A DNA stretch of 64,000 nucleotides from Rhizophagus clarus (GCA_015698045.1 BLAL01000058.1:374501-438500), one strand, 5' to 3'; counted from the stretch's first letter, positions 12,762 through 26,525 are shown. The notes: generated from the letters alone by a model not told the origin. Made by a program: numbers and translations.

Positions 12762-15099
12762 TTTATGTTATCAAATGTCGATAAAGAAAAATTTAAAAAG
12801 TTATATATTTATAGTTTTTGACTGATGATGATAATAGAACATTCTATTGACCAATTGAAATTTAAATTAAAAGCTTCCTCCATGGAATTCTAATAGGTAT
12901 TTCTTAAGAAATATAAGTTAATGCATGAAACTTACATTCGAATTCTATAGAAAAACGAGAAAACTTTAAATAATAACTGCTTAACTTAATTTAGGAATTT
13001 TTTTAATTGTATACAGAATATTCAATTGTTTGAAAGAATGTTCTACTAACTAACTACTTTACGATAACGCCATTAGGATCGACAGTTTTGACTATTTAGA
13101 AGAGGATATTTGTAACGGATTGACAAAAAATAAATTACACATAATTATTTGATTATTTGATTGTTTCGATCAACTGACTGAACTAAAGAGGAAATAATAA
13201 TTATTTTTGACCACGAATTTTTGCAAAAATATTTTTGTGAAGCCGATGATCAGCAAAATTTAAATTCCGTGATATGCCGGAATATAGCGGAACGACTTTT
13301 ATAATCATAAATGTACCGCAAATTATTAACATGATGATTCGTATAAATAGAAGAAAATTTTTTTATTCCTATGGAGGTGATCGATTTTTTACCTAACTTA
13401 TTTTATATTTTTAAAATATCTTCACCATTTTCAAACCTATTTTTCGAAATATAATTATTTTAAAACCAATAGAGCTATAACCTCTAAAAGTATTGTTTGT
13501 TTGTTGTACTTTAATTAAAACTAAACTTGCTACTTAACCTTTACATTTTCTTTAAATGATAAATTATTAATCCCATCATGACTACCACGATAAATAAGGT
13601 TAACCTATTTTGTGAATCAATTATCAATCCAACGAACTTGATTTAACTAAACAGTCTGACGAGCTTGAATCGCTAACAACTTAAATGTTCATGCGTTAAA
13701 CAATTGAACGTCAAATAATCTATAATGCTTGTAGAATAAAAAAACCGAATCGTCATTTAACACATCTAATGTATGTATAGTAATTACTTTATTAGCGGAA
13801 GATATAATTGCAGATATATTGTGAAACAATTATTATGATTCAATAATTTTCAAAAAAAAAAAAAAAACCCCAAAAAATAAAAGCCATTGGTCAGCCTTAG
13901 TCTCGATACGGTGTTGTGCAACTGTTGTTTAACATTGGATATATGTTATGAAATCAATTTACACCTAAACATGCCAAAATGGGAATACTTTCTTGGTTAA
14001 AAACAGCTTGAATTGTTTAATTTTTCTGTCAGATAAATTACGCAAAAATGCAGGGATCGAATACTTATAAATGCGATCGTCAACATTATGGAAAAATCAT
14101 TGTTCTAAATTAATTGTGGTGCTATATTCTAACAAGTTTTTGTTCTTGAATAAGTAGTGTTTGTTTATTAATCATATGATTTCTGTGACACTGATTGTGG
14201 TAGTAAAAATCACGTGAACGCCAAATAAGGATAAGTTTTTTGGTAACTTAAGTTTGCTGGTTATTTTTGTTAAAAGTCGGTCTGTGCCCTTTATTGTTTT
14301 AAGAAATCAACTACATTTGACGACGTTCCACTATCGTTAAGATATTTAAAATTAAAAAATAACATACGGGTGACGATTTAATCTTATGATAATTGACGTC
14401 AATTTTAATTCGTATCAACATAATAATGAATTATTTGTCTGTACTATAATTATTTGTCACCGGTTCCAATTATTTGTTCCCAGTTCATGTACTCACGTTA
14501 TATATGTTTATTTTGTATAACATTGATGAACTGAACTAAATTAAAAAGAAAGAATTTTCTTTAGGTTATGGGCGTCTTAACCATCTCTTCCATGAAAAGT
14601 TTCTATTCTGACGGACTCATGAGATTTGAGTGGTTCTGTGTTACATTTACATTAAATTAGTAAAATATTCAGCTGATTGTTTATTTATTTACGTTATCTC
14701 TCTTTGGATGCTATCCAAAAGGATCAAGAACGGAACAAGCCGATAAATATGTTAAAATTATAGAAAAATGACATGAGACGGATTAACTTTTTAAATGCAA
14801 TTAATAAATTTCTGTTGAAAGTAAAAAAGTAAATTGTATGTAACAAAGAAATCAATGAGACTTTTATGGAAGCATAATGTAAAATCAAAATAAGCAATAA
14901 TATAAATAAAAAAAACCAACCTAATTCTAATAATTCTATGGAACTTTCAATTTGTAGATCTTTACTTGTTTTCAGTACTAACGAATTTTTTTAATTAACG
15001 CATTAACCGTTTTAATATTTATTTACATGTTGTACACGTACAGACCGTACGGTATAACGCCCCATGAATTTAACTTGGTATAACCATGGTTACCATTCA

Positions 15100-15130
<31 letters not shown>

Positions 15131-15211
15131 ATTTAAATTATTTTTTCGTATCTTTAACGTTAAAAAAAAAAAAACTATTTTGTTGGAAATTTTTAAAATT
15201 TTTTTTTTTTT

Positions 15212-15253
<42 letters not shown>

Positions 15254-15383
15254 GTATCCGTATTATAATAAAAAAAAAAAAATTATATTTTATTATAGAA
15301 TTTCAAATTTTTATTTTATTTTATTTTTTTTTTTTATTTTCTCAAAATTATATTTCGTTGTAAAAATTTTTAAATTTTAAATC
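12762..15383. other. Intergenic, AT-rich; long T tracts at the right end
   Basis: No gene or clear mobile element recognised. From about 15100 to 15345 the plus strand is mostly T, with several runs over 15 nt just upstream of the next kinase start. The ORFs there are homopolymer artefacts. The tract may be part of that gene's 5' region. Confidence 0.5.
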
Positions 15384-16959
15384 ATGTGTATATATAATTC
15401 AAACATTCTTACTCTTAAAATTACTTCAAATGAACATAGTGAATATGAAAAAAATATAATGTATCAGAAATATGGATTATGTTCTGGTTGTTTACAACCA
15501 AATACATTTTGGGGATGGTGTAAAAGTTGTAATTCTAAAAGATTTCAAATGTCCTTTCAATGGACAAGCGGTAACAAAATCATAGATGAAATTATACGAG
15601 AATCTCAACTTACTGCAAGAAATAGAAATGAAGTTATGGAATGGATTCCTTATGATCGTTTAAGAAATATTCAATATCTTTCTCGAGGTGGGTTTAGTAC
15701 TATATATCGAGCTATTTGGTTAGATGGACGCATTCGATCTTATTGGAATAACGAAAAAAATCAACTGTATAGAAGGGTTTTTAAACTTAACGAAGAAGAT
15801 TATAAAAATGAGAGGAACAAAGATATAAAATCACCTCTACAAGAAAATGAAAAAACGGGTTTTCCTGTTGCATTGAAACGCTTGGACAATTCTTCTAATG
15901 TTAATGATGATTTTTTAAATGAGGTAAAATCGTTTATATTTATAATACTTTTTTTTACGTTATGATATCGTAAATTAATATATTGACCGTTAATTATTAT
16001 TCTAGTGGAGAATTTATTTAAAATTCAATCATTCAGCCATGAATAATAATTCTGATTCAATCCGGTTATACGGAATAACTCAAGATCCAGAGACTTTAGA
16101 TTATATGATAGTCATGGAACTTATGAACTATGGAAGTTTAAGATCTAATTTGATGATAAAAAAATTTAACCCATATGATAAATTTAATAACTTATATTTA
16201 ATTGCAAGATCTCTCTCATCTCTTCACAAATGTAATTTAGTACACGGTGATTTTCATAGTGGTAATATACTTTTACAATCTCATAAATATGCTTATATAA
16301 GTGATTTTGGGTTAAGTCGACCAGCTGACAAGTCTGATATTAATGGAATTTATGGGGTGCTTCCTTATATTGCTCCGGAAGTTCTACGAGGAAAAACATA
16401 TACTAAGGCTGCTGACATATATTCTTTTGGTATTATATGTGGGAATTGACATCTGGTTTTCCTGCTTTTCACGACGTACCTCATGATTTTAGACTTTCTT
16501 TATGCATTTGTCAGGGAACAAGACCAAAGGTTGTTGAAGGTACAGAAATCGAATATGTAGAATTGATGAAAAGATGTTGGGATAACGATCCTAACAAAAG
16601 ACCAACAGCTGATGATCTCATCGAATGCTTTAAAGAAATGCGTTTAAAATATTATTCTAGTTATGATAGGGTACAAGTACCAGGTAAGAAAATAAATTTG
16701 ATAAACGTCATCTTTGCAATATTTTAATAAAAACAAACTGTTTTATAGATAATGAACTCATCATTCAAAATCATCCGTTGTCTTATTATACGAGCAGAAG
16801 GTTTGATTATTCTACAAGATTAAATGATCTTTTAACGTCAGGCGAAAGCTTAGGTATATTATTTTTTTTGCAAATACATATTTTTTTCTTTATTATTAAA
16901 GCTAATTTTATTTAATTTTTAAAGAAAGTTGTAGGATTTATGCAGTTAGAAATAAGTAA
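15384..16959 (+). CDS. TKL-type protein kinase, one-base frameshift in the C-lobe
   Basis: Exons 15384-15923, 16006-16683, 16749-16853 and 16925-16959 match exon for exon the gene at 4.0-5.7 kb, including the phase of every intron. Motifs: YGLCSGCLQP and CKSCNSKR ribbon, WTSGNKIIDEII, LSRGGFSTIYRAI, VALKRLD, VHGDFHSGNIL, ISDFGLSR, IAPEVL, then CWDNDPNKRPTA. Near 16437 the paralogue's ATA-ATG-TGG (I-M-W) reads ATA-TGT-GGG, one base short, which shifts frame into an early stop. The frame after it is open to the end. Either the gene is freshly broken or this is a sequencing error; the intact remainder favours a very recent event or an error. The upstream Met is chosen because it precedes the ribbon; a nearer Met at 15462 is possible. 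Confidence 0.8.
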
Positions 16960-18787
16960 TTATTTACAAAAAAAAGTTGGAAGATTAGACGCTTACGCAT
17001 ATTGAATATGCAATAAAGGAACTTCAAATAGCGAAGACTTTTCACCCTACTCTGTGATTGGTGGTAGACCAGAAAGGTTATTTTTTTTAATAGAATGTGT
17101 TACAATACCATTATTTTATTATTTGATGTGCAGGATAGTCGTGCTTTTTCTTTCATTTGTAATATTTCATATTTATTAACATTAGATTTATTTACTGTAT
17201 ATGATATTTATAAAAATTATGTATATTATAAAGGTTTATTAAAAAATATCGAAACATACACCGTTTTAAATTTTGAAAAATGATACGTGACTCCTTTTAC
17301 TTTGTTATGTATAGTTATTATTCATCGAAATTCATAATAATGACGGTCTGTTAAATAATAATTTTTCCTTGATTTTTTCCAGATGTTGCTACAATTTCAA
17401 TAATGATCAAAATTTTCCGCGTCCGTTGAAATTTCGATTTCGTGTGTAGTTTGAAAAAGTCAAAATTAATGATGATACAATGATTCAATACCTTTTTCTT
17501 TATTTATGATGATATTACAGCCAAATTAAACTCATAATAACAGAGAAATTTATATTTTACACATCCTGTATAAGTACGCCTTGATTGCAGAATTACATTG
17601 GCGTTTGGTGCGAAAAATTTTCTGGTATTTATTAAAATAAAAAAAAAATTTTTTAAGTATAAATAATTTCAGTGACCTGTTAATTTGTCATCCATTATAA
17701 TCTGTAATAGTATAATTAGGGCTCACGCAGTTTTGACAAAAATCCATCAAATAAAAGCACATATATGGAATATTTTTTTAGTTAATCTTAATCAAAATGG
17801 ATTTATGAAATATCAAAATTTGTCCGTTGTGTCTGTCATGTCACCAAATTATCCAATCATAATTGTTAAAAGAAAATTATTTTTCCTTTTTTTACCCGCT
17901 GACCCGCCAAAAAAATTCACTAAACCAGCTTATAAATCTTTTTATAAATAAAAATATTTTCCCGGTCGGGTCAATTTTCGATATTTTTTGTGATGAGAAA
18001 CTAACTATTTTATTTATTTAGCCTAAAACTTAATCAATATCACAATCCCCGAGGCTGCTGTTTAATTTCCTAAATCGCTGTAATATATAATTAATATCTC
18101 CTGCACGAAAGTTTTTTTTAGTAAAATACAAAATGTAAAATTTCATGTTAATAAAGGTTTTTTCTATTTATAAATAATCAAATTTTCTAATTTGGATTCT
18201 TAAAATAAAGAACACTCAATAAAGTTTAACGTAATAATATAAATAAAATAAAATATTCTTTTTAAATTATCTGTTTGTATTATATATATATATATTTTTT
18301 TTGGCAGCAGGATTAAAGTGAAATGAAAGCAAGTGGGTTCAACTCCTTCGGATCATATCTCTATTAATTATATGTTTGAATATATATATTGTATATACTG
18401 TATAATATGAAATGTTAAGTACTTAAAATTCACTATCGATTGTTCTCTTTCGTCTCATTATCCTGGTCAAAATATCTAAAATAGATGGATGTTCAGGATT
18501 ATTCTAAGTTATACAGAAAAAGAAAAATGACACTCTCTTGAAGAATGAAATCGACTTAATTTTTTTCTAATCCAATTATCCTAAATATTGTCCATAACAA
18601 AAAATTTAAATCAAGTTATCAATAATCGTGGTGAATTGAATAGGTATGGTACTTAATGATAAAATAGAAATTACAGTTATAAAATGATATGAAATAAAAA
18701 AATAACATAAAGGTTTTACTTCATTTTTAATTTATTTATTATTTTATTTTATTTTATTTATTTATTTATTTATTTTTTGATATAAGG
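16960..18787. other. Intergenic, AT-rich
   Basis: No gene recognised. ORFs near 17.1 and 17.7 kb lack motifs. A stretch at 18.3-18.6 kb shares scattered words (CTCCTTCGGATC, TCCAATTATCCTA) with 23.5-23.6 kb, suggesting an old dispersed repeat. Confidence 0.45.
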
Positions 18788-18945
18788 TTACATTACAGAA
18801 ACTTAATTTCCTTAATATGCAGTAACTATATATTTACTATAATTTTACTATATAGTTACCATTATACTATATAGTTACTATGTAATTACAATTCATTTAC
18901 AATACAGCTACTGCATATTAAGGAAAATAGGTTCTTGTGATGTAA
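18788..18945. mobile_element. Small foldback MITE
   Basis: The left end TTACATTACAG...TTTCCTTAATATGCAGTA is mirrored at the right by TACTGCATATTAAGGAAAA...TGTGATGTAA, an imperfect inverted repeat of over 35 bp. The middle is AT-rich with repeated TATAGTTAC. No convincing target duplication, so the superfamily is open. Confidence 0.6.
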
Positions 18946-19570
18946 ATAAATATAGTAGTTTCTCACCCAAAAAAAATTAAAAAATTTTAGACAAGATTGG
19001 CTGATTATTTAAAGCTTCTGCGGCCGAAAAAAATTATTTATAACAATTATGATTGGACAAAACAGATATCACATTATTAATAAAATATTTCTTTTTGCGG
19101 CACAGAGAATAATTATTTTATTTATTTGACCAAATAGAATTTTCGTTAAATTAAGACAAATTTTTATCTTATAAACAATAGTCATGAGTCCGTTTCTATT
19201 ATGTGATCGGTCTTGTGCACACACGAATAATTTGATGAGTGAAATAACTTTGATTCTATATAATCCATAATCCATATATTGATAATTGAAATGAAGATAC
19301 AGTAAATATAGACTAAAACTTACGATAGGTAATAAAAATTATTCTATTCAATAGACCAAATTAGTTAATATTGTTCAATTATGAACCAATTTTTATATAA
19401 TGTGAAATATATAACTTTACATGTACATAATTGCATATAAAAAATGATGTCAAATATAAAAATAAAATAGCAGATAAGAAATTTTTTAATTTATAATCTG
19501 TTAAATGATTTAAAATTTAGTAGTTCTTTAATTAAAAAAAAAAAAAAATAAAATCTTATACTAATGTAAC
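18946..19570. other. Intergenic, AT-rich
   Basis: No independent gene recognised. The multi-module kinase-like gene ends at 19571. A GTAAGT directly at its stop codon followed by an AACAG at about 19500 could add a tiny last exon. Confidence 0.45.
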
Positions 19571-22500
19571 TTACTTTGTAAAATCAGTAACTTCCATTGA
19601 ATTATTACTATCATTTTCATATTTTGGAAGGTCTTTCGTAAATGGGTTAAGTAATCGAGAAGTATAATAAGCTTGTGGGTGAGCAGCAGTTAATTGGTTG
19701 TTTTCAATAAATAAAGGTTTTGCTTTTCTATATTCTTCCGCCTCTTCAAATTGCCTCCTAATTTCCTTATTTCTGTTACGATATGGTATATCTCCATTAT
19801 AAGAACAAATTAAAAATAATCCAGTTAATTCATCTATTTCATTAGCACTTGGTCTATTATCTGGATTTGGATCCCAACACTTTTTCATTAAATCAATATA
19901 ACATTTTGGCGCTTCTTTCTCGCTTATTTCAGGTCTAATTCCATTACATATATTTAATACTAAAACATTATCATGAGCACAATTGGCAAAAGGTTGTTTT
20001 CCAGTCGCAAAATAATACATAATCATACCAAAACTATATATATCTGCTGCTTGAGTATATGGCTTCCCCCTTAATACCTCAGGAGCTACAAAAGGCTGAA
20101 TTTTTTTAAGACCTTTAACGATACCTTTTAATGTCATCAATTTTTCATGCCAATTATAATTTTTAATAATTTTGTTATAATTATTATCATTATTTAGACT
20201 TCCACAATTTGCATATTCAAGTACAATAATATAATCTTTTGTAACTGGATTTTGAGATATTCCATATATTTTGAGAATTCCATCATTAGAATTATTAATG
20301 GAGTATGCTTTAACCTATTTAATATAAAAATATTATTAATTGAGGAATATTTACAGTAATTTACTTGTATTAGATCTAAGAAAATAAATTTCATACCTCA
20401 TTTAAAAATTCATTAGTAATATTTTGTGAATTATATAAGCATTTTAAGGCAACTTTCTTATTAGGAAGTCTTGTCCATTTCTTATTGTCATAATATAGTG
20501 GACCATCCTTCCATATTGCTGAATAAACTATGGCAAATCCACCTTTACCTATTTTTTCCAATATTTTAAACTGGTCATATGGTATCCATTCAACAATGAT
20601 ATCATAATTATTCTCAGTTTTTAATTGCATTTCTTGAATAAAATTATTTATTTTTTCATTTTCACTAGTCCGGATAGAAAAATTTTGTTTTATACCATTT
20701 ATTTTACATGGTTTACACAAATAGCCACACGAATTCGTCATATTTGTATATTGACCACACTTTTTACAATAATCACTATTTCTAATTACTATAACATAAT
20801 CTTTCGTATCTGGATTTTGTGATATTCCGTATATTGTAAGTGAATATGCTTTAATCTATTAAATATACAGTATAAAGCATTATATAATGAAGTACATCAA
20901 AGATTGAATTACAAAGTAACTAATGGTCCATACCTCATTTGAAATGTCATTAATTATATCTTGCGAGTCATTCAAGAATTTTAAAGTAACAGTAACTGCT
21001 TCATTAGGTATTCTTTTATATTTCTTTTCTTTTTCATTATATTTTAATAAATTACCCTTCCATATTGCTGTATCAAACCCACACTCTGTCTTTTTAATAT
21101 CATTGAATTGATTATATGGTATCCATTGAACAATTGTATCAAAATAACATGTAATTTCTAGCTGCTGCATTTCTTGAATGAATTCATCAATTTTTTCATT
21201 TCCACTGGTACAAATTGGAGGATTTTGTTTTATATTACTTATTTGACATGGTTTACACCATTTATTATTCATTCTTGTATAATGACCACATATTTCACAA
21301 TACAAGTCTCGAAGAACAATAATGTAATTTTTTGTATCTGGATGTTTTGATATCCCATATATTCCATAGCATGATTCAGCCTGTTAAAATATGAGAAGTT
21401 ATTATAACAGAAAATATAACAAATCAAATGTTTAACCTATAAAATATTAAACAATTTCATACCTCATTTAAAAATTCACTTATATTATTTTGCGGATTAT
21501 CAAAGAATTTTAAATTAACTTCGTAATTAGACAACCTTTCCCATTTATGTTTTTTAATATAATCATAATTATACAATGGACCATCTTTCCATGTTGCTGA
21601 ATATACTGTAGCAAGACCATCTTTACCTATTTCTTTAATTTTATCAAACTGGTTATATGGTATCCATTCAACAATTATTCCACAATGACTCTTAATTTCT
21701 AATTGCTTTTCTTGAATAAAACCATCAATTTTAACATCTCCACTAGTCCAATTTGTGAAATTTTCTTTTAAACTATTTATTCGACATTGGTTACACCATT
21801 TATCATCAATGTATTCATATATTTTACCACAATTTATACAATTACAACCATTTTGAAGTACTATAATGTAATCTTTCGTATTTTGATTTTGAGATATTCC
21901 ATATACTTCAGGTTCATTGTTACTTTTAATAGAATATGCATTAACCTGTTAAACATATATAAAAAAAGTTAAAGTAATTTAAAGATTGTATTACATGGAA
22001 ATTAGAAGTTTCATACCTCATTTAAAAATTCATTTATATTATTTTGTGAATTATTAAAGAATTTTAAAGTCACTTTATTAGCTCTTCTTTTATATTTCTT
22101 TTTTTTATGATTATATTTTAACGGACCATCCTTCCATATTGCTGTAGTAATACCACCTTTGCTTATTTCTTTAATTTTATTAAATCGGTTATATGGTATC
22201 CATTCAATAATTGTATCATCATACATTTGAATATTTAATTGCATTTCCTGAATAAAAGCATCAATTTTTTCGTTTCCACTAGTCCAGTTTGTGAAATTTT
22301 CTTTCAAATCATTTACTTGACATGAGTAACACCATTTTCCTTTAATGCTTGTATATATTTTACCACAATTTTTACAATTACAACTCTTTTGAAATACTAT
22401 AACATAATCTTTTGTATCTGGGTTTTGAGATATCCCATATATTTTAGGTTCACCATCTCTTCTAATGGAATATACTTTAACCTGTTAAACATATAAAAAA

Positions 22501-22956
22501 AATATTAAAACGAAAGAAAGATTAAATTACGAGGAAATTAAAGTTTCATACCTCATTTGAAATATCATTAATGAGATCTTGTGAATCACTTAAGAATTTT
22601 AAAGTAACTTTTTTAATACGTTCATTTTCATATTTCCAATAATATTTTAACTTGCCACCTTTCCATGTTGCCGTAGTAAGACCATTTTCACCCATTTTTT
22701 TAATATTTTTAAATTTATTATAAGGTATCCATTCAATAATTGTATCATCATATCTCTCAATATTTAATTGCATTCCCTGAATGAAATTATCAATCTTTTC
22801 ATTTCCACTGGTCCAGTTTGTGAAATTTTTTTTTAGATTATCTATTCGACAAGATTTACACCATTTATTTTTCACATTCATGTATACTTCACCACAAATT
22901 TTACATTTGATATCATCATCATAATTATCTCGAACAGTATCACTTTGAGATGACAT
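19571..22956 (-). CDS. Tandem-module kinase-like protein: five ribbon/N-lobe modules, one C-lobe without catalytic segment
   Basis: Exons 22956-22552, 22481-22017, 21945-21463, 21380-20934, 20855-20397 and 20314-19571 are each a multiple of three, with phase-0 introns of 70-82 nt. They read as one frame of about 1000 residues. Each of the first five exons ends in a kinase N-lobe: a C-x2-C ribbon with WCKxC, a TSGNEKID-FIQEMQ linker, an EWIPYNQF stretch, a glycine-loop-like segment and a (V/L)xLKF/C strand, closing with NE. Exons 2-6 open with YGISQNPDTKDYVIV (strands beta 4-5). Only module 5 keeps a good loop (IGKGGFAIVYSA). The C-lobe jumps from GLKKI to QPFVAPEV, so the HRD loop and DFG are absent. 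It is therefore a predicted pseudokinase or scaffold. No stop interrupts it, which suggests it is expressed. Alternative: two or more separate genes. Confidence 0.8.
20397..22956 (-). repeat. Five tandem exon-plus-intron units of about 530-555 bp
   Basis: Donor sites recur at 22552, 22017, 21463, 20934 and 20397, spacings 535, 554, 529 and 537. Most are followed by the same GTATGAAAC-like donor and preceded by TTAACAG or AATAG acceptors. The repeat unit is therefore exon plus intron, the expected result of unequal exchange between copies. Units differ by substitutions and small indels, so the array is not newborn. Confidence 0.85.
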
Positions 22957-24699
22957 TATTACAAAAAAAAAAAAAAAAAAAATTTTTTTTTTTAAAAAGA
23001 AAAAAAAAAAGTTTATGCGGTGTAATGGACAAAAACGATTATATAAATCTTTGAATGAATATGCTTTAGTATGAATGTATGATGATTATCCATGTGACTT
23101 TACTCCAGAAATTTGCTGCGGATCTGCAAATCTATTGTGGTTTTATAACTTTGCTAATCGTTAAACAGAATAATATTGTATATTTATCATTTTTACGTAT
23201 TTACGTATGATTTTCATTAAAAACCAATAAAAAACATAAAATACTTATCCTATTTAAGGTATTCAGATTGTCTCACTACGACAATTTGTTAGTATTTACA
23301 AATAAAAAAAAAAAAAATTAAAATGAAAATGAAAAAAAAACTATTGTTTAAAAATTTGTAAAAATAAAATTTTTCATAAATATTAATGGAAAAGATTTTA
23401 ATGTCATTCGAACTACTTATAATTGGAATCATCTTAAGAATTGTTATTTAAAAAGGAAAGAAAAAAAGATTATGACTTGTTTAGTGTTCCGAAGGAGTCA
23501 AGTCTGGTCGGAGTTTGAACTTGAATTGATTCATTATCAATTAGTTATATCCTTGCCTTGAGTTTGTTTTTCTGATCCAATTATCCTATTGTACTGCTAA
23601 TAACGAAAAAATTTAATATAAATCTCAAGAACATACAAATATGGAATATTAGCCATAGGAATATTTCAGTATTTTAAGTTTAAAATTTCTCAAGAATGAA
23701 ATCTTCAGAAAAATCCGTCCATTTAATTTTTAAAAAGGATTTAGTGTTTAGATAGAACGGAAAAAATAGAATTGTATAATTAAATAATCTGGAACATTAA
23801 CTACTAAATAAATTTACAGAACAAGTAACCGCAAGAATATAAATAATGAATATGGCATACCCTCCATTGTATAGTGTATATATATATATACATAAAGTCG
23901 GAATAGTGACTGACTATTAGATATCAAAATAGTCGATGAATAATCAACTAATTTCCTTAAATAATAGTTTGTTTTATAATGTTGATATTTTCCTGATTGA
24001 ATAAATTATAAAACTTCTACGAATTGTTAACATAATATTTTTTTTTAAAAAAAAAGTTATATATTTAATCAACAAATAAATTATAAGTGCATATTTGTTA
24101 CATATGTTGTTATACAGTATATGTAATCATAAATGGAATTTGGATTCACTAGAACTAGATTTATCGGAATCCAACATATGAAACGTTTCTATAAATAGAC
24201 AAGAAATCTTTTAACTTCCAATATATAATTACGATTCAATAGTCTAATAAATCAAACTTTGCTAATAAAACTATTTTACAATTATTATTTAATTTTAGAT
24301 TAACGAACCACTCATTAATTCGAATTTATCACACCTGATTTTTTTTGCTGACACTATTCATTTTGCTGGTTACTACTAATGCACGGTAATTTTCCTTTTG
24401 ATTTTTACCCATATTTCGTCTACCTACTTTTATAGCGATATCTTATTTCATTATCAATGATGGAATTAGGTTTTTTAAATTTTTAATAGTAGAGTTTTGA
24501 ATATGTCTATTTTATCCTATTTCTTTAATTATAAATTATGTAAATATTTTATTAAAACATACTAGAATTAATACTTGAATCAATTAAATTTAACTAAGGT
24601 TGGTTCTCACATATAGCCATATAATAATTTATAATACGACTTATTTTCATATTTTGGGTATCTTTATCTTTTTCAAATGAAAAAATGAAGTCATTGAAG
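22957..24699. other. Intergenic, AT-rich with A/T runs
   Basis: No gene recognised. Long A and T runs lie at 22963-23010 directly upstream of the module-array gene, and a TATATATA stretch near 23880. Words near 23.5 kb recur at 18.3 kb. Confidence 0.45.
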
Positions 24700-25614
24700 A
24701 ATAATAATTTACCGAATTATTACTACCACTAAAACTTGATGGTAATATTGTTATTTTTGGCAAAGTACCTTTATTATAAAAATTTTCAACTTATTTATAA
24801 ATTTGACCAGGAATGATGATATCTTTATATGGTTTGATTTTTTTATTGAAATCTTCAAAAGTAATTTCCACAAATCGAATGAGAGGAATAAGTTGATTCA
24901 ATCTTTTCTTTAATTCTTCATAATCCTCATTACTCCACTATCTGTATCGCACTTCTCATGTCCTAAATCAGAAATTTGTTCAATACTTTCATTTAATTAA
25001 ATAATCTCAAACTGTCAACTTCTTTAATTTTTTTAATTCATCTTCTCAGGCACTTCATAAATAATATCTTTATCTAGAAGAGAAATTTATTTGAAGTAAT
25101 AAATGAGTATGAATCTTTACAGATAGATATAAGAATATAATCACTTAATTTCTCGCAATTAGTAAGTTTAAGTGCAATGACTAGAACAAATAATTTATCT
25201 GATGCAATTAACCATCCAAAAATATCTTCACTAGATTGTTCGATCAAATCAAGTTTACCAATATAAATACACCTTCATATGTATAAAAAATGTACTGAAT
25301 TAATTACATTATTTTTAATCAACAAAATAATGAAATAAGAATGATCAAAAAATATAGAATCATTCTTACCTTAAAATCATATCAAACCCATTTGGTATTA
25401 TATTTTTCATATCAAACATAATTATGTCGTTTTTTTTTTTAAGATGAAAAAACTCTTTTAAAATAAAGAGAATGAGCACGTAAAATTATCAAATGTGCAC
25501 GAAATTCCTTTGTATTTTCATTTTCTCCAACTTTAATAATAACATTATAATCATCGGCATCATTTAAGATTAATAAAAATCCTTCGAAAGATTTGAATAG
25601 AAAAATGAAGTCAT
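24700..25614 (-). pseudogene. Decayed BTB/BACK-domain protein
   Basis: Pieces in several frames match the fungal BTB-BACK(-TLDc) family: YSNLSKDF at the start, LNDADDYNVIIKVGE and EFRAHLIILRAHSLYFKRVF (BTB core), NIIPNGFDMILR, then after a GT-AG intron CIYIGKLDLIEQSSEDIFG, and further on IRFVEITFEDFNKKI-PYKDIIP and GTLPKITILP (BACK part). Frame changes and stops break it, and no TLDc domain is seen. BTB proteins of this type normally bridge cullin-3 ligases and substrates. This copy is a host pseudogene. Confidence 0.75.
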
Positions 25615-26306
25615 TTTAAGAATAAAAAGCACAAGAGGTACAAGTTAAGAAATTAATGAATTTTTTTTTTTTTTTTGTCAAAATTTATACTAATTTATGT
25701 TTATGCGTCAATTTCTATCCTGAGCATAGCTTGTGTTACGAAATTGATGATTATAGAAATATGTTACTATGTATTAAAATAATGAAATATGCAACTGATT
25801 AATTAAAAAATATATTTATTGAAATCATCATTTTTTGAATTAAGAAACTGCAAAAGACCCGACAATGATGTTTATTAAATAACGAATAATAATATAACAG
25901 ATAATACATGTTTTATTCCATACGTATCACCTTCTTAATCTAAAATTGTTCAGGTGCGACTTGTAAGGTCGAAATTATTGATATAATTATTGAAAAATAG
26001 ATACAATTTTAATCTTAATTAAATAATTGACGAAGAGCTTCTCCCCAATTGTGTAATTTTCCAATAAAGATTAAAAGGGTTAAGCGCTAATCAAATTAAT
26101 TGATAATCTTTATAAATGTAAATTATGAGTGAAACCTGATGATAAAGATATTTTGAAACTCATTACCTCAAGATTATTTTTGTTAAATTAAAATATGATC
26201 TAAATTGAATATATTTTGATGTATTTTATAGTAGTACAAATATAACTTATTTAAATTTAACTAATATGGAAATGAACTTCATTTTAACCGGTTAAATTAA
26301 TCGATT
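25615..26306. other. Intergenic, AT-rich
   Basis: No feature recognised apart from a T run near 25660. Confidence 0.5.
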
Positions 26307-26525
26307 CTGATTTCATAACGTACGGGAGTAACGAGACACATGACGACGACTGCCGAGAACTTGTCGGGTTGCCGGTTGTCGGCAAATAGAAAAATAAAAA
26401 TAAACATTGTGGACATAAAACATAACTATAGTAACTATATTTATATTTTCCGACAAGCCGGCAACCTGAAAGTCTCGGCAGTCGGCATCAAATTTTGTCA
26501 TGTGTCCCGTACATTATGAAATCAG
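26307..26525. mobile_element. Foldback MITE with CTGATTTCATAA ends
   Basis: The left arm starts CTGATTTCATAACGTACGGG and contains ACACATGAC and CGACTGCCGAGA. The right arm carries the mirror TCTCGGCAGTCGGC, GTCATGTGT and CCCGTACATTATGAAATCAG. The arms are higher in GC than the surroundings and enclose an AT-rich core. No clear target duplication. The ORF inside is an artefact of the arms. Confidence 0.7.

Noticed and set aside
15064-15380. Phe/Lys-rich ORFs
   Set aside because: They are translations of T and A runs upstream of the kinase start.
17685-17951. 88-residue ORF
   Set aside because: No family match, no intron partner, and composition like the intergenic background.
23480-23530. 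tRNA-like stretch (GGAGTTTGAACTTGAATT)
   Set aside because: No acceptor stem, no proper B box and no cloverleaf could be drawn.
26313-26501. 62-residue ORF on the minus strand
   Set aside because: It lies wholly within the arms of a foldback MITE.
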